Shown: positions 33,180-44,160, counted from the first letter of the stretch. The stretch is DNA of 64,000 bases from Bettongia penicillata ogilbyi (GCA_023548195.1 JAJHZJ010000693.1:434001-498000), one strand, 5' to 3'. Program-made: numbers and translations. The notes: generated from the sequence alone by a model not told the origin.

Positions 33180-33525
33180 CTAGACTCTAGGTATTTGTAC
33201 TGGTTGTCCCTCACTCATGGAAGGTTCTCCCTTCCCACCTCTGCCCCCTGGCTTCCCTGGCTTCCTGCAAGCCTGAACTAACACCCCACCTTCTACAGAA
33301 AGCCTATCCTGATCTCCCTTAATGCTAGGACTTTCCTCTTGTTGATTATCTCCAATTTATCCTGCACAAATCTTGTTTGTTTGCACTTAATTGCTTGCCT
33401 ATTGCCTCCTCCATCAGACCGTGAGCTCCTTGAGAGCAGAGACTATCATTTGCTTTCCTTTGTAACCTCCAGCATAGGGTCTAGCACATAGCAGGCACTT
33501 CCTAGATGTTTATTGATTGATACAA
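33180..33525 (+). mobile_element. L2 LINE 3' region
   Basis: Reads 'agaaagcctatcctgatctc', 'ccgtgagctccttgagagca' and ends 'agatgtttattgattgat'. About 345 bases of L2 3' UTR. Confidence 0.88.
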
Positions 33526-33964
33526 GATGCATACAGAATAGAAGAAAGGCAGGCTGACTCTGTGCTCTGAGGCCCAATCCAGATAAATTCAAAGAGGCTC
33601 AACTTGGCTGAAGGATAATGGATTTTTCAGCCATAGCAACTCTCCAAGACTGTATCTACTATGTCACAAAGGGGTCATGATCTGCGTCGGCAGAAGGGCA
33701 CCCAGACTGATGAAATCACAGATCCTTGAAGTATTTTTCACTCAATTGACTGGTTGTTTTGTCATTGTCTAGACACAAACTTAGAACTTTCTCTCCACAG
33801 AAAATTTTCCTTAATGTCTTAAAAAAGGAAAATTTTTCATTCTTTTTTTTCCCCCATCCACTCTCCTTTGCTCCCTACCCTCTTCCCCCAGATTTTCACT
33901 CCTATTCCTAATCGATCTTTAACCAAAGGCTCAAAGAGATGAAAGGGACCTTGGACAGCACCAG
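33526..33964. other. Repeat-poor intron stretch
   Basis: No transposon recognised. A T/C-rich run at 33838-33895 resembles a polypyrimidine tract, but no exon follows. Confidence 0.35.
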
Positions 33965-34345
33965 TAATCATAATTACAACTACAGCACATATTTACATAA
34001 CACATTGGGGTTTATAAAGCACTTTTCCTACAATGCCTTCTTTCTTGATGTTTTCTTGGCATTTTAATTGCAGCTGTGAGTCATACTTCCCTATGAAAAC
34101 TAGAGACAGTGTCATTTATTGCTGCTAACGACCCTCACGGTTGTTGGCTGTGTTGATTCTAACTTAATTGAACTTCACCAGGTAGATAGTAAGGTGCTAT
34201 CATCATTATCCCCATATTTACAGATGAGGAAATTAAGGCCCAAAGAGTTGAAGGGACTTGCCCAAGATCACACAACTAATTAGCGGCAGAAATGGAATTA
34301 GAAGGCAGGTCTACCCATCCCAGCTCAGTGCTCTTTCCATTTCCC
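33965..34345 (-). mobile_element. MIR (Ther-1) SINE split by a ~145-bp insertion
   Basis: Tail 'acacattggggtttataaag' at 34001-34020 and core 'catatttacagatgaggaaa' at about 34213 belong to one SINE. Between them, roughly 34036-34180 is foreign DNA that includes element copy A (34039-34124). Confidence 0.7.
34039..34124 (+). repeat. Duplicated element, copy A
   Basis: 86 bases matching 34432-34519 in the same orientation, about 11 mismatches and a 2-base gap (roughly 87%). Shared words: 'ggcattttaatt', 'ctgtgagtcat', 'ctatgaaa', 'tgtcatttattgctg'. It sits inside an old MIR. Confidence 0.85.
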
Positions 34346-34431
34346 CCACACTCCTGCTGTTCTCCTCTTTCTCTTTTCTCTGAAAACTAATCATGTGGTT
34401 AACCAGTGTGTCACAGTGTTTGCCATGGACG

Positions 34432-34519
34432 TCTTTCTTTATGTTTTCCCTCGGCATTTTAATTAGGGCTGTGAGTCATTCTTCTCTATGAAAGCCAGTG
34501 ACAATGTCATTTATTGCTG
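34432..34519 (+). repeat. Duplicated element, copy B
   Basis: 88 bases paralogous to copy A and set in repeat-free DNA (about 34350-34640). AATTA, TGAGTCA-like and ATTTAT words suggest factor sites. I do not recognise the family. Confidence 0.85.
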
Positions 34520-34639
34520 TTTAGGGTCCTAATTGAGCCTTTTCTCTCATTCTGGTTGCATCGGGGACATTAACCACGGAGCCAGTGATGCTTCCTCCTG
34601 TCAGCAGAAGAATAAACTCTAGAGCTCTGAGAAATTGAG

Positions 34640-34800
34640 ATCATAGGATTTCAAAGTGGCTCATCAGACTCATCCCTGTGCAACATGCCCAACAATCCAC
34701 CATCCAATCCAGCCTTTTCTCAAAAGCCCCCAGTGAGTAGGAACCCACTACCTCCCCAAGCAGCCTAGTCCACTTTCAGGCAGCTCTAAATGTCACTAGG
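34640..34800 (-). mobile_element. L3/CR1 LINE fragment
   Basis: 'ggaacccactacctccccaa', 'cagcctagtccactttcagg' and 'cagctctaaatgtcactag' are typical minus-strand L3. Confidence 0.8.
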
Positions 34801-34979
34801 TTTTCAAGACATTATATAGGAAGGATATTGAGTGAAGAGTGTCTGAAGGGTGTGCTGATGGTCGCTGAAGGGTCTTGGCATCACACTTTATAAGGAATGG
34901 TTGAGAAGCAGGAGTTGGGGAGGAGACAGGGGGAATAGTGTTTAGCCTGGAGATATACTTAGGGAGAATCTGTTTGTTC

Positions 34980-35180
34980 ATAGGATCATGAATTTGGAGC
35001 TGAAAGGAAACTCAGAGGTGACTGAGTCCAACCCTCTCATTTCACATACAGCAAAACTGTGACTCATAAATTAAGGGATTTACCCAGAGTCACACAACTA
35101 GTAAGTAAGTGTCTGAGGTAGAATTTGAACACTGATCTTCCCCAGTCCAATTTCAGCATCCTGGATATTATACCATACTG
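34980..35180 (-). mobile_element. Ther-2 SINE
   Basis: 'taggatcatgaatttggagc' tail, 'gagtcacacaactagtaagt' core. Confidence 0.9.
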
Positions 35181-35184
35181 CTTC

Positions 35185-35700
35185 ATTGTATTCAGGTATT
35201 TGAAAGGCTATCATGAAAAAGAGGGATTCAAGTTATTCTGCTTGACCCTGGAAGCCAGACATAGGAGCAGTGGATGGTAGGTACACAGAGAGATTTAGAA
35301 TAAGTAGAATGGGCCATCTTAGGAGGTAATGAATTCCTCCTTCACTGGAGGTCTTCAAGCAAAGATGACTTCACTTACTGGGTCCTGATGTAGAAGAGGT
35401 CTTATTTCAAGTTGGGGCAAATAGCCTCACTCTAAAGTCTCCCTTCCAACTCTGAAATTCTATAATTCTGATCCTGTACCTGTCTCTCTCTTTATCATTT
35501 CCCCCAGTTGCTTCTGGCTCTACCTTCTGGGACTAAGGGGAATAAATCTTGACAGGCCAACAAGTACTTGAAGAAGATATTGGTTTGAAGTTCATTCCAG
35601 GAATATGTTTCTAAGCTGTCCTCTCTATCATTGGTTTTATTTATTCTTTTGATACCTTTAAGCTCGGGGGCTTTCCAAAATTGTTTTCTAAACATCTAGC
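35185..35700. mobile_element. L3/CR1 fragments, plus then minus
   Basis: 35185-35475 (+) ends 'ccttccaactctgaaattct'. 35500-35700 (-) has 'agttgcttctggctctacct' and 'gactaaggggaataaatctt'. They face each other tail to tail. Confidence 0.75.
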
Positions 35701-35782
35701 TTCAGTGAATTGTATCAGAAACATGTATTTTCTTCTTCACTGATCATATCTAGGCATTATTATTAGTGATATGAAGATGTCT

Positions 35783-36015
35783 CAGGCAGCTGGGTGGCAG
35801 ACGATAGAGTGCCAGGTCTGGAGTCAGGAAGACCTGAGTTCAAATCCTGTCTCAGACACTAGCTCTATGACCTTGGACAAGTCATTATGTCTCAGTTTCC
35901 TGATCTGTAAAATAAGCTGGAGAAATAAAATGGCAAACCACTGTAGTATCTTTGCCAAGAAAATCCCAAATGGGGTCATGAAGAGTCAGACACCACTGAA
36001 ATGATTCAACAGTAG
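35783..36015 (+). mobile_element. Mar-1 SINE, full length
   Basis: Head 'gcagctgggtggcagacgat', core 'ctatgaccttggacaagtca', tail 'aaatggggtcatgaagagtc'. Confidence 0.93.
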
Positions 36016-36789
36016 CATCACTATATCTAATCTCCACCAGTGAAGTATTAATGCTTACTTTTTGGAGTTGGAATAAGGATGGGAGAGGAATGGTTTTACA
36101 TAAAAAGAAAATAAACAAGTTTTTTGTTATATTGGCAGACACATTCATCAGAAAAGAGCTGAGAAGGGAAACTCTAGCCTGGACCACCCTAGGGTATCTC
36201 TGCCACAACCTTCTCAAACTACCTCCATGCTAGACAGAAGTTCACTTAGAGTTCAGAAACAAGTCCACACTATTCAGTCCTTTAGGAGAAAGGGGAAGAG
36301 TAACCCAAAATCCATCACAAAGCAAGAGGGAGTTAAAATCTCAAAACAGGTAGGAGCCTCTAAATTTTAGCCTGGATTTTGAATCTCTCCCAGAAAATTG
36401 ACTCGGAAGTACGTTTGTGGTGTACAGCCAACTCTTCATCTGATAGCATCAAATTAGCTAAGGAGGTGGGAGGCAACTAGATAATCTGTTGAAATAGTTT
36501 CAGTATTAGGTCAACAATCAGTCTTTATCTCATAGGACTCATCTTCAAGTGCCCAGCCTTCCAGCCAACTCAGACTCCTTGCTTCACCATTGATGTCCAG
36601 TTTTTTACCCACTTGCCTGCCCTTGCCCACCTCATTTCCAATAATTACAGTCTCCGTCCTGGAAAACCTGCCCAGCTTTCTTTGATTGCCCCTAGCTGAA
36701 ATTGATTTTTGCTTCCTCTGAAATCCCACAACACTTTGTTTTGCATCTTTCCAATGTCTGTATCTCACTCTCCCTTATTTGTGGGCACA
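36016..36789. other. Unassigned intron sequence
   Basis: No transposon, RNA or convincing coding segment. Open frames are under 115 codons and lack splice context. Confidence 0.4.
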
Positions 36790-37195
36790 TCAGCAGGGTG
36801 GAGTGGTAGGAAGAACACTAGACATGGAGACAGAAGACCTGGGTTTGAGTCCTGGCTCTACTATATACAACCTATGTGACTTTGGACACATCATTTTCCT
36901 GCTCTGAGCCTCATCTGTGAAATTCATATTGACAACAGCAGCAATGATAATAATAGTGATAGGTGGCATTTATTACAGTTCATTAAGATTTGCTAAGCAC
37001 TTTTCATTTTATCTAATTTGATTTTCATAACAATCCTGTGAAAGGTCAATTACAGTTGAGGAAACTGAGGCTGGAAGAAGTTAAGTGATTTGCCCAGGGT
37101 CACACAGCTAATTAAGCATCTGAAATAGGATTCAACCCAGATCTTCCTGACTCCAAGTCTATCACTCTTATCTACTATGTCACACAACTGCCAAC
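36790..37195. mobile_element. MIR SINE (+), then MIR (Ther-1) SINE (-)
   Basis: 36790-36925 (+): 'agacctgggtttgagtcctg'. 36938-37195 (-): 'gatttgctaagcacttttca' and 'gcccagggtcacacagctaa', with a full head 'ctatgtcacacaactgcc'. Confidence 0.88.
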
Positions 37196-37490
37196 AATCA
37201 TGTATTAAGTGCCAGACAGTGCACTAGGTGCTGGATGCTGTTTAGTCATTTTCAGCTGTATCCAACTCTTTGTGACTCCATTTGAGGTTTTCTTGGCAAT
37301 GATTTGCCACTTCCTTCTCCAGCTCATTTTGCAGATGAGAAAATTGAGGCAAATACAGTTAAATGACTTGCCCAGGGTCACTCAACTACTAAGGGTCTGA
37401 GGCCAGATTTGAACAGATGAACCTTCCCAACTTCAGGGCCAGCACTCGATCCACCACACCACCTAACTGCCAAGTTTGCTGGGTGTACAA
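37196..37490 (+). repeat. TTTATTAAGC-family repeat split by Mar-1
   Basis: 'agtgccagacagtgcactag' on the left and 'gctgggtgtacaaaggaaaa' on the right are one element. A duplicated 'tgctg' flanks the SINE, a likely target-site duplication. Confidence 0.7.
37236..37477 (-). mobile_element. Mar-1 SINE nested in older repeat
   Basis: Tail 'gtatccaactctttgtgact', core 'gacttgcccagggtcactca', head 'ccaccacaccacctaactgc'. A small deletion removes part of the tail near 37300. Confidence 0.9.
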
Positions 37491-37704
37491 AGGAAAAATG
37501 AAACAGATCACCAAATCCTAAGTGGGGAAGAGAATATGTATTTGTATTTATTTAGTATATGTAGTTATTTAGCGTGTTTTATTCAGTGCATACTGGATGA
37601 CAGACTTAGCTTAACCTTTCACCAAAAAAAATCATCTAATTTGATCATATGAGCTAGATTTAATTTGTTGAGCATCTGCCATATTCTTGGTCCTGATGGA
37701 CATT

Positions 37705-37975
37705 TTGCTATAGAGATGCAGTGGAAAGAACAAAGCTGAGTGACCTTGAACAAGTCACATCAGTTGTCTGGGCCTGAGATCAGTTTCCTCCTGAGTAAAA
37801 TGAAAGGGGTGGATTAGATTGCCACTAAAGTTCCACCCCAAGCTCTGGTGAATCAATCACCTAGCATTTATTAAGCACTTAAAGTTTTCCAAGCCCTATG
37901 CTAAATACTGGGGATACAAAGAAAAATAAGGACAAAATCCCTGCCCTACAAAGAGCCATTCAGTCTAGGATCCTA
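37705..37975 (+). mobile_element. Ther-2 SINE, then TTTATTAAGC-family repeat
   Basis: 37705-37850 ends 'gattgccactaaagttccac'. 37855-37975 has 'ctatgctaaatactggggat' and 'aaaatccctgccctacaaag'. Confidence 0.75.
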
Positions 37976-38009
37976 GGATCCTAGTTAGTCATCAAGTGGC
38001 TAGCCCCTT

Positions 38010-38160
38010 TTTAATGTGAGAATAATTAATATTAATATCATTATATAATTAATATTAACCACAACATTCATGTAGAAATTCATCACTTAATGTGATGCAG
38101 ATTAATGTTGATACAAATATTAATATAAATAATAGTCATAATCTTTTCATATTAACCAGT
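38010..38160. repeat. AT-rich tract of TTAATATTA words
   Basis: Repeated 'attaatatt' with many small palindromes. Confidence 0.8.
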
Positions 38161-38359
38161 ATAGTCATGTGTTAGCCTCTCTTTAACTGTGATGTTAGAC
38201 TGCTTTAGTGTTAGCGTTCAGATAGAAGGATCTGATTGTCTTGCTGTCTTCTGCCTTAGTAAGACCCATCTGGTGTCCTGAATTCAGCTCTAGGAGATAC
38301 ATTTTTAGAAAGGATATTCACAAGCCCTTGTTTTTAATTGGCAAAGTCAGAGACCAGAA

Positions 38360-38765
38360 GGGTACTACCCACTGAAGGGTGATCAGAATGGTTCAAAACC
38401 TGTCATAGGAAGTTTGTTTAAGGGAGACTGGAATGTTTAACCTGAAGAAGAAAAGACCAGGTAAGGCTTGAAGTGTCTTCTAGTATTCAAAGGAGTGTTA
38501 TCCAGAAACTAGAAGCAATGAGTAGAAGTTGCAGAAAGGCCAAATTAGGCTTTACATAAGGAAAAATTTCCTCCCAATTACAGTTGTCTAAAAATGAAGT
38601 GGATGCCTTGAGAAACAGTGGGTCATCCCTCTCTTGAGTCATTCAAGTAGAGGCTGGATGTCCACTTGAGATATTGTTGTCTGGGAATTTTTTGTTCAGT
38701 TATAAGTTGGACTCAGTGGTCACTGAGGGCCTTTCCAGCTCTGAAAATCTGTGATTCTGTTGTGG
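38360..38765 (+). mobile_element. L3/CR1 LINE 3' region
   Basis: 'actggaatgtttaacctgaa', 'ggaaaaatttcctcccaatt', 'ttggactcagtggtcactga' and terminal 'ctgaaaatctgtgattctgt'. Confidence 0.85.
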
Positions 38766-39171
38766 TAAAGTTTGGTAAAATGTATTGGAATGGAAGCAGG
38801 GAAGGAGGTCTATGGTGTTCTATGAACCTCTGTTCTGTAGACCCCGATCAGATTTGGTCATGTTACTACATGGCTAGCTGGCAGATGTGCTAGTGGTCAC
38901 CATGTAAACTGTAAAGGTGGTAGGTAAAGATGGTGCTATCTCTTATGAAGCTAAAGGTAAATCACTGAGCCAGGGACTGGGCATTCTCATGGGCCAGGCA
39001 GAATAAGACTGATGTTCAGTCATGTCCATTAAAAAGTCTCTAGAATTCACTGAATGAATGCTAAAACTCTGAGCACACCAAACCTTTCTCATCTGAAATA
39101 AGACATCAGGAAACAAGTGGCTGGATCTCATGGCACAGTTGAGGAGAGACATTTGAAATAGGAAATAAGGA
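38766..39171. other. Unassigned intron sequence
   Basis: No recognised repeat, RNA or exon. Confidence 0.4.
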
Positions 39172-39318
39172 GAACTACTTTCCAGTTGCATCACTAGCTA
39201 ACTATACAATGCTGGGCAAGTCATTTTCACTGACTGGGTCTCAGTTTCCCTATCTGTTAAGTAGGGGGCCAGAGTGGATAATCCCTAAAGTCCCTTTCAG
39301 TCATTGGTATGCTACAGC
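39172..39318 (+). mobile_element. Ther-2 SINE, 5'-truncated
   Basis: 'tgctgggcaagtcattttca' and 'ggtctcagtttccctatctg'. Confidence 0.85.
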
Positions 39319-39477
39319 TTGTGGGATTCAGTTGTTAAATTTTCATTGTCAGCATTTGTACCTCAGAAATAGACAAATATTACAATGCAGGGTGTAATTT
39401 ATTATTTTGTTGGTTTCTAGACTTAAGAAAGTGGTAGATAAAGTATTAATAATGAAAATTATACTTAAATGTATGTC

Positions 39478-39730
39478 TGCATCATTTTTTATTTTGAGAA
39501 TTAGTTGTAAAACACCAGAAAGTCACTGCTTCCTGCTCTGATGTTACAGGCCTTTGGCTTCCGGATAATTTTCTAGAATTCCAGAATATACCTTCTTGTT
39601 CATCTTTCCAGGCTAACTATTTTTTCCATAAAATGGAACCATTTCCTTTCTTTGGCTTGGCAGGAAGGAAAAGGGAAAATTTAAAATATCTAATTATCAT
39701 CTAATTGTTGAAGCAGTAAGTACTGATGAT
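39478..39730. promoter_or_regulatory. Candidate conserved block in intron 1
   Basis: Repeat-free. Contains 'tttctagaattccagaatat' (heat-shock-element-like TTCTAGAATTCCAGAA at about 39571-39586), 'cctttggcttccggataatt' and 'atctaattatcatctaattg'. Function inferred only. Confidence 0.35.
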
Positions 39731-39764
39731 TTAAAGGAAATAAGATGCAGTATCATATATTTAT

Positions 39765-40135
39765 ACTCATAGATCATAGACTTGGAGGTGGAAGAGACCT
39801 ACCTTCAAGATCATCTATTCGAATCCCCACTTTTTACAGAGTAGGAAACTGAGGCCCAGAAAAAGGATCAATGACTAAATAACAATGACAGATGTGCTAC
39901 TCCTCATTTTAATCTGCAAATTGAGAGTAGACCTTGAATACAGAAAGATCTGAGTTTAAACCCTGCTTCTGACATATTCTAGGTGTGTCTGACCAAGGAA
40001 AAAATCTCTCAACCTCTCAGGGACCTTCAGACAAATCTCTAAAACCATAAAAGACCCAAGGGTTGCTGTTCTGCATCAATAGGAGGAGTTTCCACATGGA
40101 TTGTTCCCATTTCAACAATGAAATCACACATATAG
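39765..40135. mobile_element. Ther-2 SINE (-), then CORE variant SINE (+)
   Basis: 39765-39895 (-): 'atagatcatagacttggagg'. 39925-40135 (+): variant tail 'ccttcagacaaatctctaaa' and 'aatgaaatcacacatataga', a good model of the tail end. Confidence 0.8.
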
Positions 40136-40189
40136 ACCCAGTCTGATTCCATCTTCCAGTTAACCAGTAATTACATCTACAGTTAGGCA

Positions 40190-40440
40190 ACTAGGTGGCA
40201 CAGTGGGTAGAGTTCTGGGCCTGGAATCAAGAAGATTTGAGTTCTAATCTGCCCTCAGACACTTACTAGTTGCGTGACTGGGCAAATCAGTTAAATCTCT
40301 GTTTGCCTCAGTTTCCTCAACTGTAAAATGGGGATGATAATAGCACTTATCTCACAGAGTTGTTAGAAAGGATCATAGGAGATAATTATTTGCAAAGCAC
40401 TGTAGCACAGTGCTTTTCTTCCTCCCTTTGAAAATAGCCT
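40190..40440 (+). mobile_element. MIR (Ther-1) SINE with marsupial-type head
   Basis: Head 'ggcaactaggtggcacagtg' as in Mar-1, but the tail is L2-type ('ggggatgataatagcactta', 'gcaaagcactgtagcacag'). Confidence 0.9.
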
Positions 40441-40499
40441 TATTTATTCCATCAATCCCTGCTGGTAGGTTAGGAAGCTGTTGAAGCTTTTATTTTCCT

Positions 40500-40635
40500 A
40501 ACTTATTCCCTTAATCAGATGGTAAATATTCATTAAACACCTACTACGTGCCAAGAATTATCCTGGGTGCTGGGAGTACATTGACCAAAAAAACAGTCCC
40601 TGTCCACAGGGACTGTACCTGCATTGTATCAAGAG
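40500..40635 (+). repeat. TTTATTAAGC-family repeat with hairpin
   Basis: 'aacacctactacgtgccaag' start. At 40593-40616 'acagtccctg' and 'cagggactgt' form a perfect 10-bp stem around a 4-base loop. Confidence 0.75.
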
Positions 40636-41239
40636 AGACATATCATCATTGAAATGATGCTTGGATCCCAAACATCTACGAATCACTCTTAGACCTTTCT
40701 CTTTCTCCATATGTAAAATGACAATGTCTCATTCTCCCTTTTTTTAAACCTTTTAAAAAAAATACCCAGTTTGAAAACCCAAAATTTCCCAACTTGAAAA
40801 GGGTTTGAAAGCCTTTCTGAAAAAGTATCCAATATAAAACAGGAGCTTAACAAATCTAGTTCTTATTGGAGACCACCCAGGAAACAGATGAAACATGGCC
40901 CCTAGGGCTGCCCTCCTCCCTATCGATAAAATGGGCCTGTAACACTTCCCTCTGGGAGGGGTAACAGAATGACAAATGTTCCAAACTACCATGAAAATGG
41001 CACCGATTATCTATATCAATCACCACTCCCGAAAACCACTGAATACCAATTTGCTGCTAAGATGAAGTGTTTAAATATCACTCAAACCATTTGGAAACTG
41101 AGTCAACTAGTGTTTCATGGCACCTGAGCCTTTTTATTTTGGGCCCTCAGCATGAATTGCTTTAAAGGACATTTCATTCAATTTACCATCTGGATGGGAA
41201 CAATGTTCCTTTGATAACCAACTTGCTGATGCACTCTGA
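40636..41239. other. Unassigned intron sequence
   Basis: AT-rich and decayed near 40740-40820. No family assigned. Confidence 0.35.
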
Positions 41240-41815
41240 CTGGGCAACATAAAGAGAACAAGGGAGGTGATGGGCTTGCTGTCCTCAGCCTTGGACAACT
41301 CACAGCTGAAGTACTGTGTTCTGTTCTGAGAACCATAGACCATTCAGTGGAGGGCAGCCAGGTGAAGACCCCCAGGATCATGCCTTCCAAGTATCAATTG
41401 AAAGAACTGAGGATGTTTATCCTGGAGAAAGGAAGGAAGGAAGGAAACATTTGTTAAACCCATGCTATGTTCCAGGCACTGTACAAATACTACCTCATGG
41501 GATCCTCATAACACCTTTGGGAGCTATTATCCTCCTATTATTACTAAGGAAACTGATCCAGACAGAAGATCAAGGACTTCCAGCAGAGTGACACCACTAA
41601 TAATGTTTGTGGCAGGATTTGAACTCAAGATTTCCCGACTCTAATTCTCTCCATCCATCATACTATCTAGCTGCTTCTAGAGGAGATCCACCTCTCACAA
41701 GCAGGATACCAATTTGTCAGGGATGCTGGAGTTGGGTTTGTTGGTCAGGCATGGGGTGGACTGAATGGCTTTTGAGGTTCCTTAAAGCTTTGAAATTCTG
41801 GGAATCTTGGATTGA
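41240..41815 (+). mobile_element. L3/CR1 LINE split by a MIR
   Basis: 5' part to about 41440 ('gtactgtgttctgttctgag', 'ggatgtttatcctggagaaa'); 3' part from 41679 ends 'ggtggactgaatggcttttg', 'gctttgaaattctggga'. Confidence 0.8.
41445..41678 (-). mobile_element. MIR (Ther-1) SINE nested in L3
   Basis: 'gcaggatttgaactcaagat' and head end 'catactatctagctgcttc' in minus orientation. Confidence 0.82.
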
Positions 41816-41949
41816 GTCACTGACAGCCCCTTCAGGGAGAAAACAAGCAAAGGGCAGGAATGATATGAGAAGGAACAGGAGGTGAGGAGGAAATGAACCA
41901 AGTGACAGCTCCCTCTAACTTGATCAGATCAGCCCCCTAGAGAGTGGAA

Positions 41950-42725
41950 TCACAGGAATAAGGGACCTTTGATGTGGAGCTCAAAGGCGCTTCAGATATC
42001 AATTCCAACATCTTCATTTTACAGAAAAGGAAACTGAGGCTCAGGAAGAAATGAGAATTTAGAACTAGAGATAAAACGTCAGAACATCAAAGCCAGAAGG
42101 TGCTTCGGAACTTGGAATGTTAGGTCTTGGAAGTCCCTTAGAACGCAGAGCTAGAAGGAACCTTAGAACATAGAATGAGAGAGCTTGGACAGTCTTTCTT
42201 TCGAACAAAGGTCCTAAACCTATAGTCTATGGACTCCTTCGAGGTATTTCAGAGGTTCTGAGAACTTGGAATGGAAAAAAAAAATTTTTTTCATTTTCAT
42301 TGACTCCTAACTTAAATTTATCATTTCTTTTATGAATTAAAAAAAAAATTTTCTGAGTCCATGGACTGTTGTCTATAGATAACAGAAAATATCAGAGCAG
42401 GAAGAGACTTTAATAGTCTCGTCCAATCCTCTCATGTTTTCTAGATCAGACCCAGATTGGCAGAAAGGTTCAGGACAGGAAAAAAAATAAAGGTTAAGAA
42501 CTAACTGAAGTCACGGAATGTCAGAGCTGGGAGGGGTCTTTAAACAGGGAATGTCAGGACTGGGAGGGCTTTAGACTATAGACTAACAGAACAGTAAGGG
42601 CCCATATAGCCCATACCTCTCCTGTTTTTCAGACAGGACCCAGTGAGGATAAATGATTCTCTCCAAGCCACAATGAAGATGAGATTGGAGCCCAGGTCTA
42701 CTGACTCCCCAGCCATTGACAGCTC
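41950..42725 (-). repeat. Ther-2 SINE pieces with a second minisatellite
   Basis: Core pieces at 41950-42060, 42385-42470 and 42600-42725. Between them, 42060-42200 and 42490-42600 carry units like 'cttagaacatagaatgagag' and 'cggaatgtcagagctgggag', the same ~33-bp unit as 16405-16685. 42205-42380 looks like an inserted DNA-transposon piece with 'ccatggactgttgtctatag'. Confidence 0.7.
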
Positions 42726-43269
42726 CCCATCACCAGGCTGGCCCCTGCTTGTTCTAAGGATTTGAGGGAAGGGGGGCAGAAGAATTTTAGGGCTGTAGCA
42801 ATGAGCTGCCAGCGTGGGAGAGGGGATGTCAGATGGATTCCTAGTTGTTATATTCCTTGGAGGAAAGACTGAAAATTAGTAGTTTGGGATCTGTTAAGGA
42901 ACTCTGACTTTTTCTGAGATGAGAGAAAGGATTGTTTGGAATTTTGAACACTTTTGTGTAAAGATTTCCATTTCCAAATGAAGAGTGACTGTTGACCTGT
43001 GGTTTATTTTCACCAAAGAAGCATGACTGTCCTCCACCAAGGTCCTCCTCCATGCCTCGTCATGGCAGGGAGGTCACCCTGGGCTCCAAGGCTCTGCCAA
43101 GACAGCACAAGCCCTGGCTAGTCGCACACAGTGGGAGAAGCTTCCAGTGTGGTGCGGGTGACAGACTGTGTCTGACATCCAAGGACCAGTCTAGCCCAAA
43201 CTCACAGAAACTCATCACCAGGTGGGCTGCAGCCAAGTGACCTTTTTTTAAGCCAAGAGAACTCTTAAT
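42726..43269. other. Repeat-poor intron stretch
   Basis: Moderate GC. 43000-43240 holds an open frame (42992-43240) without similarity I can recognise and without flanking splice signals. Confidence 0.4.
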
Positions 43270-43690
43270 GATCATCTATTAAGGCATGGTAAAATGGGCT
43301 GCCTTGAGAGGTAGTGAACCCGAAGAAGAGGTTAGACTGCCACTTGTAGGATGTTACATACAGGGGATCTAGGTGATTCAGTGGATTGGGATAGACACTG
43401 GGTTGAAAGTCAGAAAGACCCAAGCTCAAATCTGGCCTCAGGCACTTACAAGCTGTGTGACCTTGAGCAAGTCATTTACCCCTGTTTGCCTCAGTTTCTT
43501 CATCTGTAAAATGAACTGGAGAAGGAAATGGCAAACCTCTCCAGTATCTCTGCCCAAAAAAAAAAACCTCCCAAAAGGGTCACAAAGTGTCAGACATGTC
43601 TGAAATGACCGAACAGCAACAGTACAGGAGATTTTTGTTCAGGTACCAGTTCTCTTGTAAAGATGAGTTTCTGTGACTGATTCTAAGTTG
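43270..43690 (+). mobile_element. L3/CR1 LINE split by Mar-1
   Basis: Left 'gggctgccttgagaggtagt', right 'tttttgttcaggtaccagtt'. 'tacagggga' (about 43360) and 'tacaggaga' (about 43623) flank the SINE as a probable target-site duplication. Confidence 0.8.
43365..43622 (+). mobile_element. Mar-1 SINE, full length
   Basis: Head 'ggatctaggtgattcagtgg', core 'gctgtgtgaccttgagcaag', tail 'ggagaaggaaatggcaaacc' with an A11 run at 43556-43566. Confidence 0.93.
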
Positions 43691-43840
43691 CTCTCTGTGT
43701 CAGTAAAGGGAATTCCCACACCAAGAAATCACAGATTTTGAAGTATCAAGGCCATGTAACTACTCAAGCCCTTCATTTTCTCTACCCTCATTTCAGGGTT
43801 CATATCTAAGGTCAGGACACCCTTTACTGAGATTATAGAT

Positions 43841-43875
43841 GGATGAATGAATGAATGAATCAATGAATGAATGAA
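43841..43875 (+). repeat. (GAAT)n tetranucleotide repeat
   Basis: About eight GAAT units with one CAAT. A TTTATTAAGC-family scrap follows to 43915. Confidence 0.93.
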
Positions 43876-43929
43876 AAAGTATTTATTAATCCCTGTATGC
43901 CAAGCACTGTTCTAAATTATGAATTTAAA

Positions 43930-44160
43930 TTCAAAATAAATTTTTAAAATTTTATTTATTTATTTTTAGTTTATAATATTTAGTTCCATAAGCTTTTGAG
44001 TTTTAAATTTTCTTGCCCTTCCTTCCCTCCCCCTCCCCAAGACATCATGCAATCCAATATACACTTATATTAAGCATATTTTCACATTAGTCATGCTGTA
44101 AAGAGGAATTATAACCAATGGAATGAACCATGAGAAAGAAATTTTTTTTTTAAATTTTAA
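43930..44160 (+). mobile_element. AT-rich L1-type LINE fragment
   Basis: 'atttattttttagtttataa'-like start, then 'ttccataagcttttgagttt', 'ccaagacatcatgcaatcca', 'ttaagcatattttcacatta' and 'aaccaatggaatgaaccatg', a block I associate with marsupial L1 3' ends. Confidence 0.6.

Noticed and set aside
33838..33895. Polypyrimidine tract as a splice acceptor
   Set aside because: No AG-flanked exon with a donor follows; more likely a poly-T/C remnant of a retroelement.
38010..38160. TATA-rich promoter
   Set aside because: Simple AT-rich repetition with no downstream exon.
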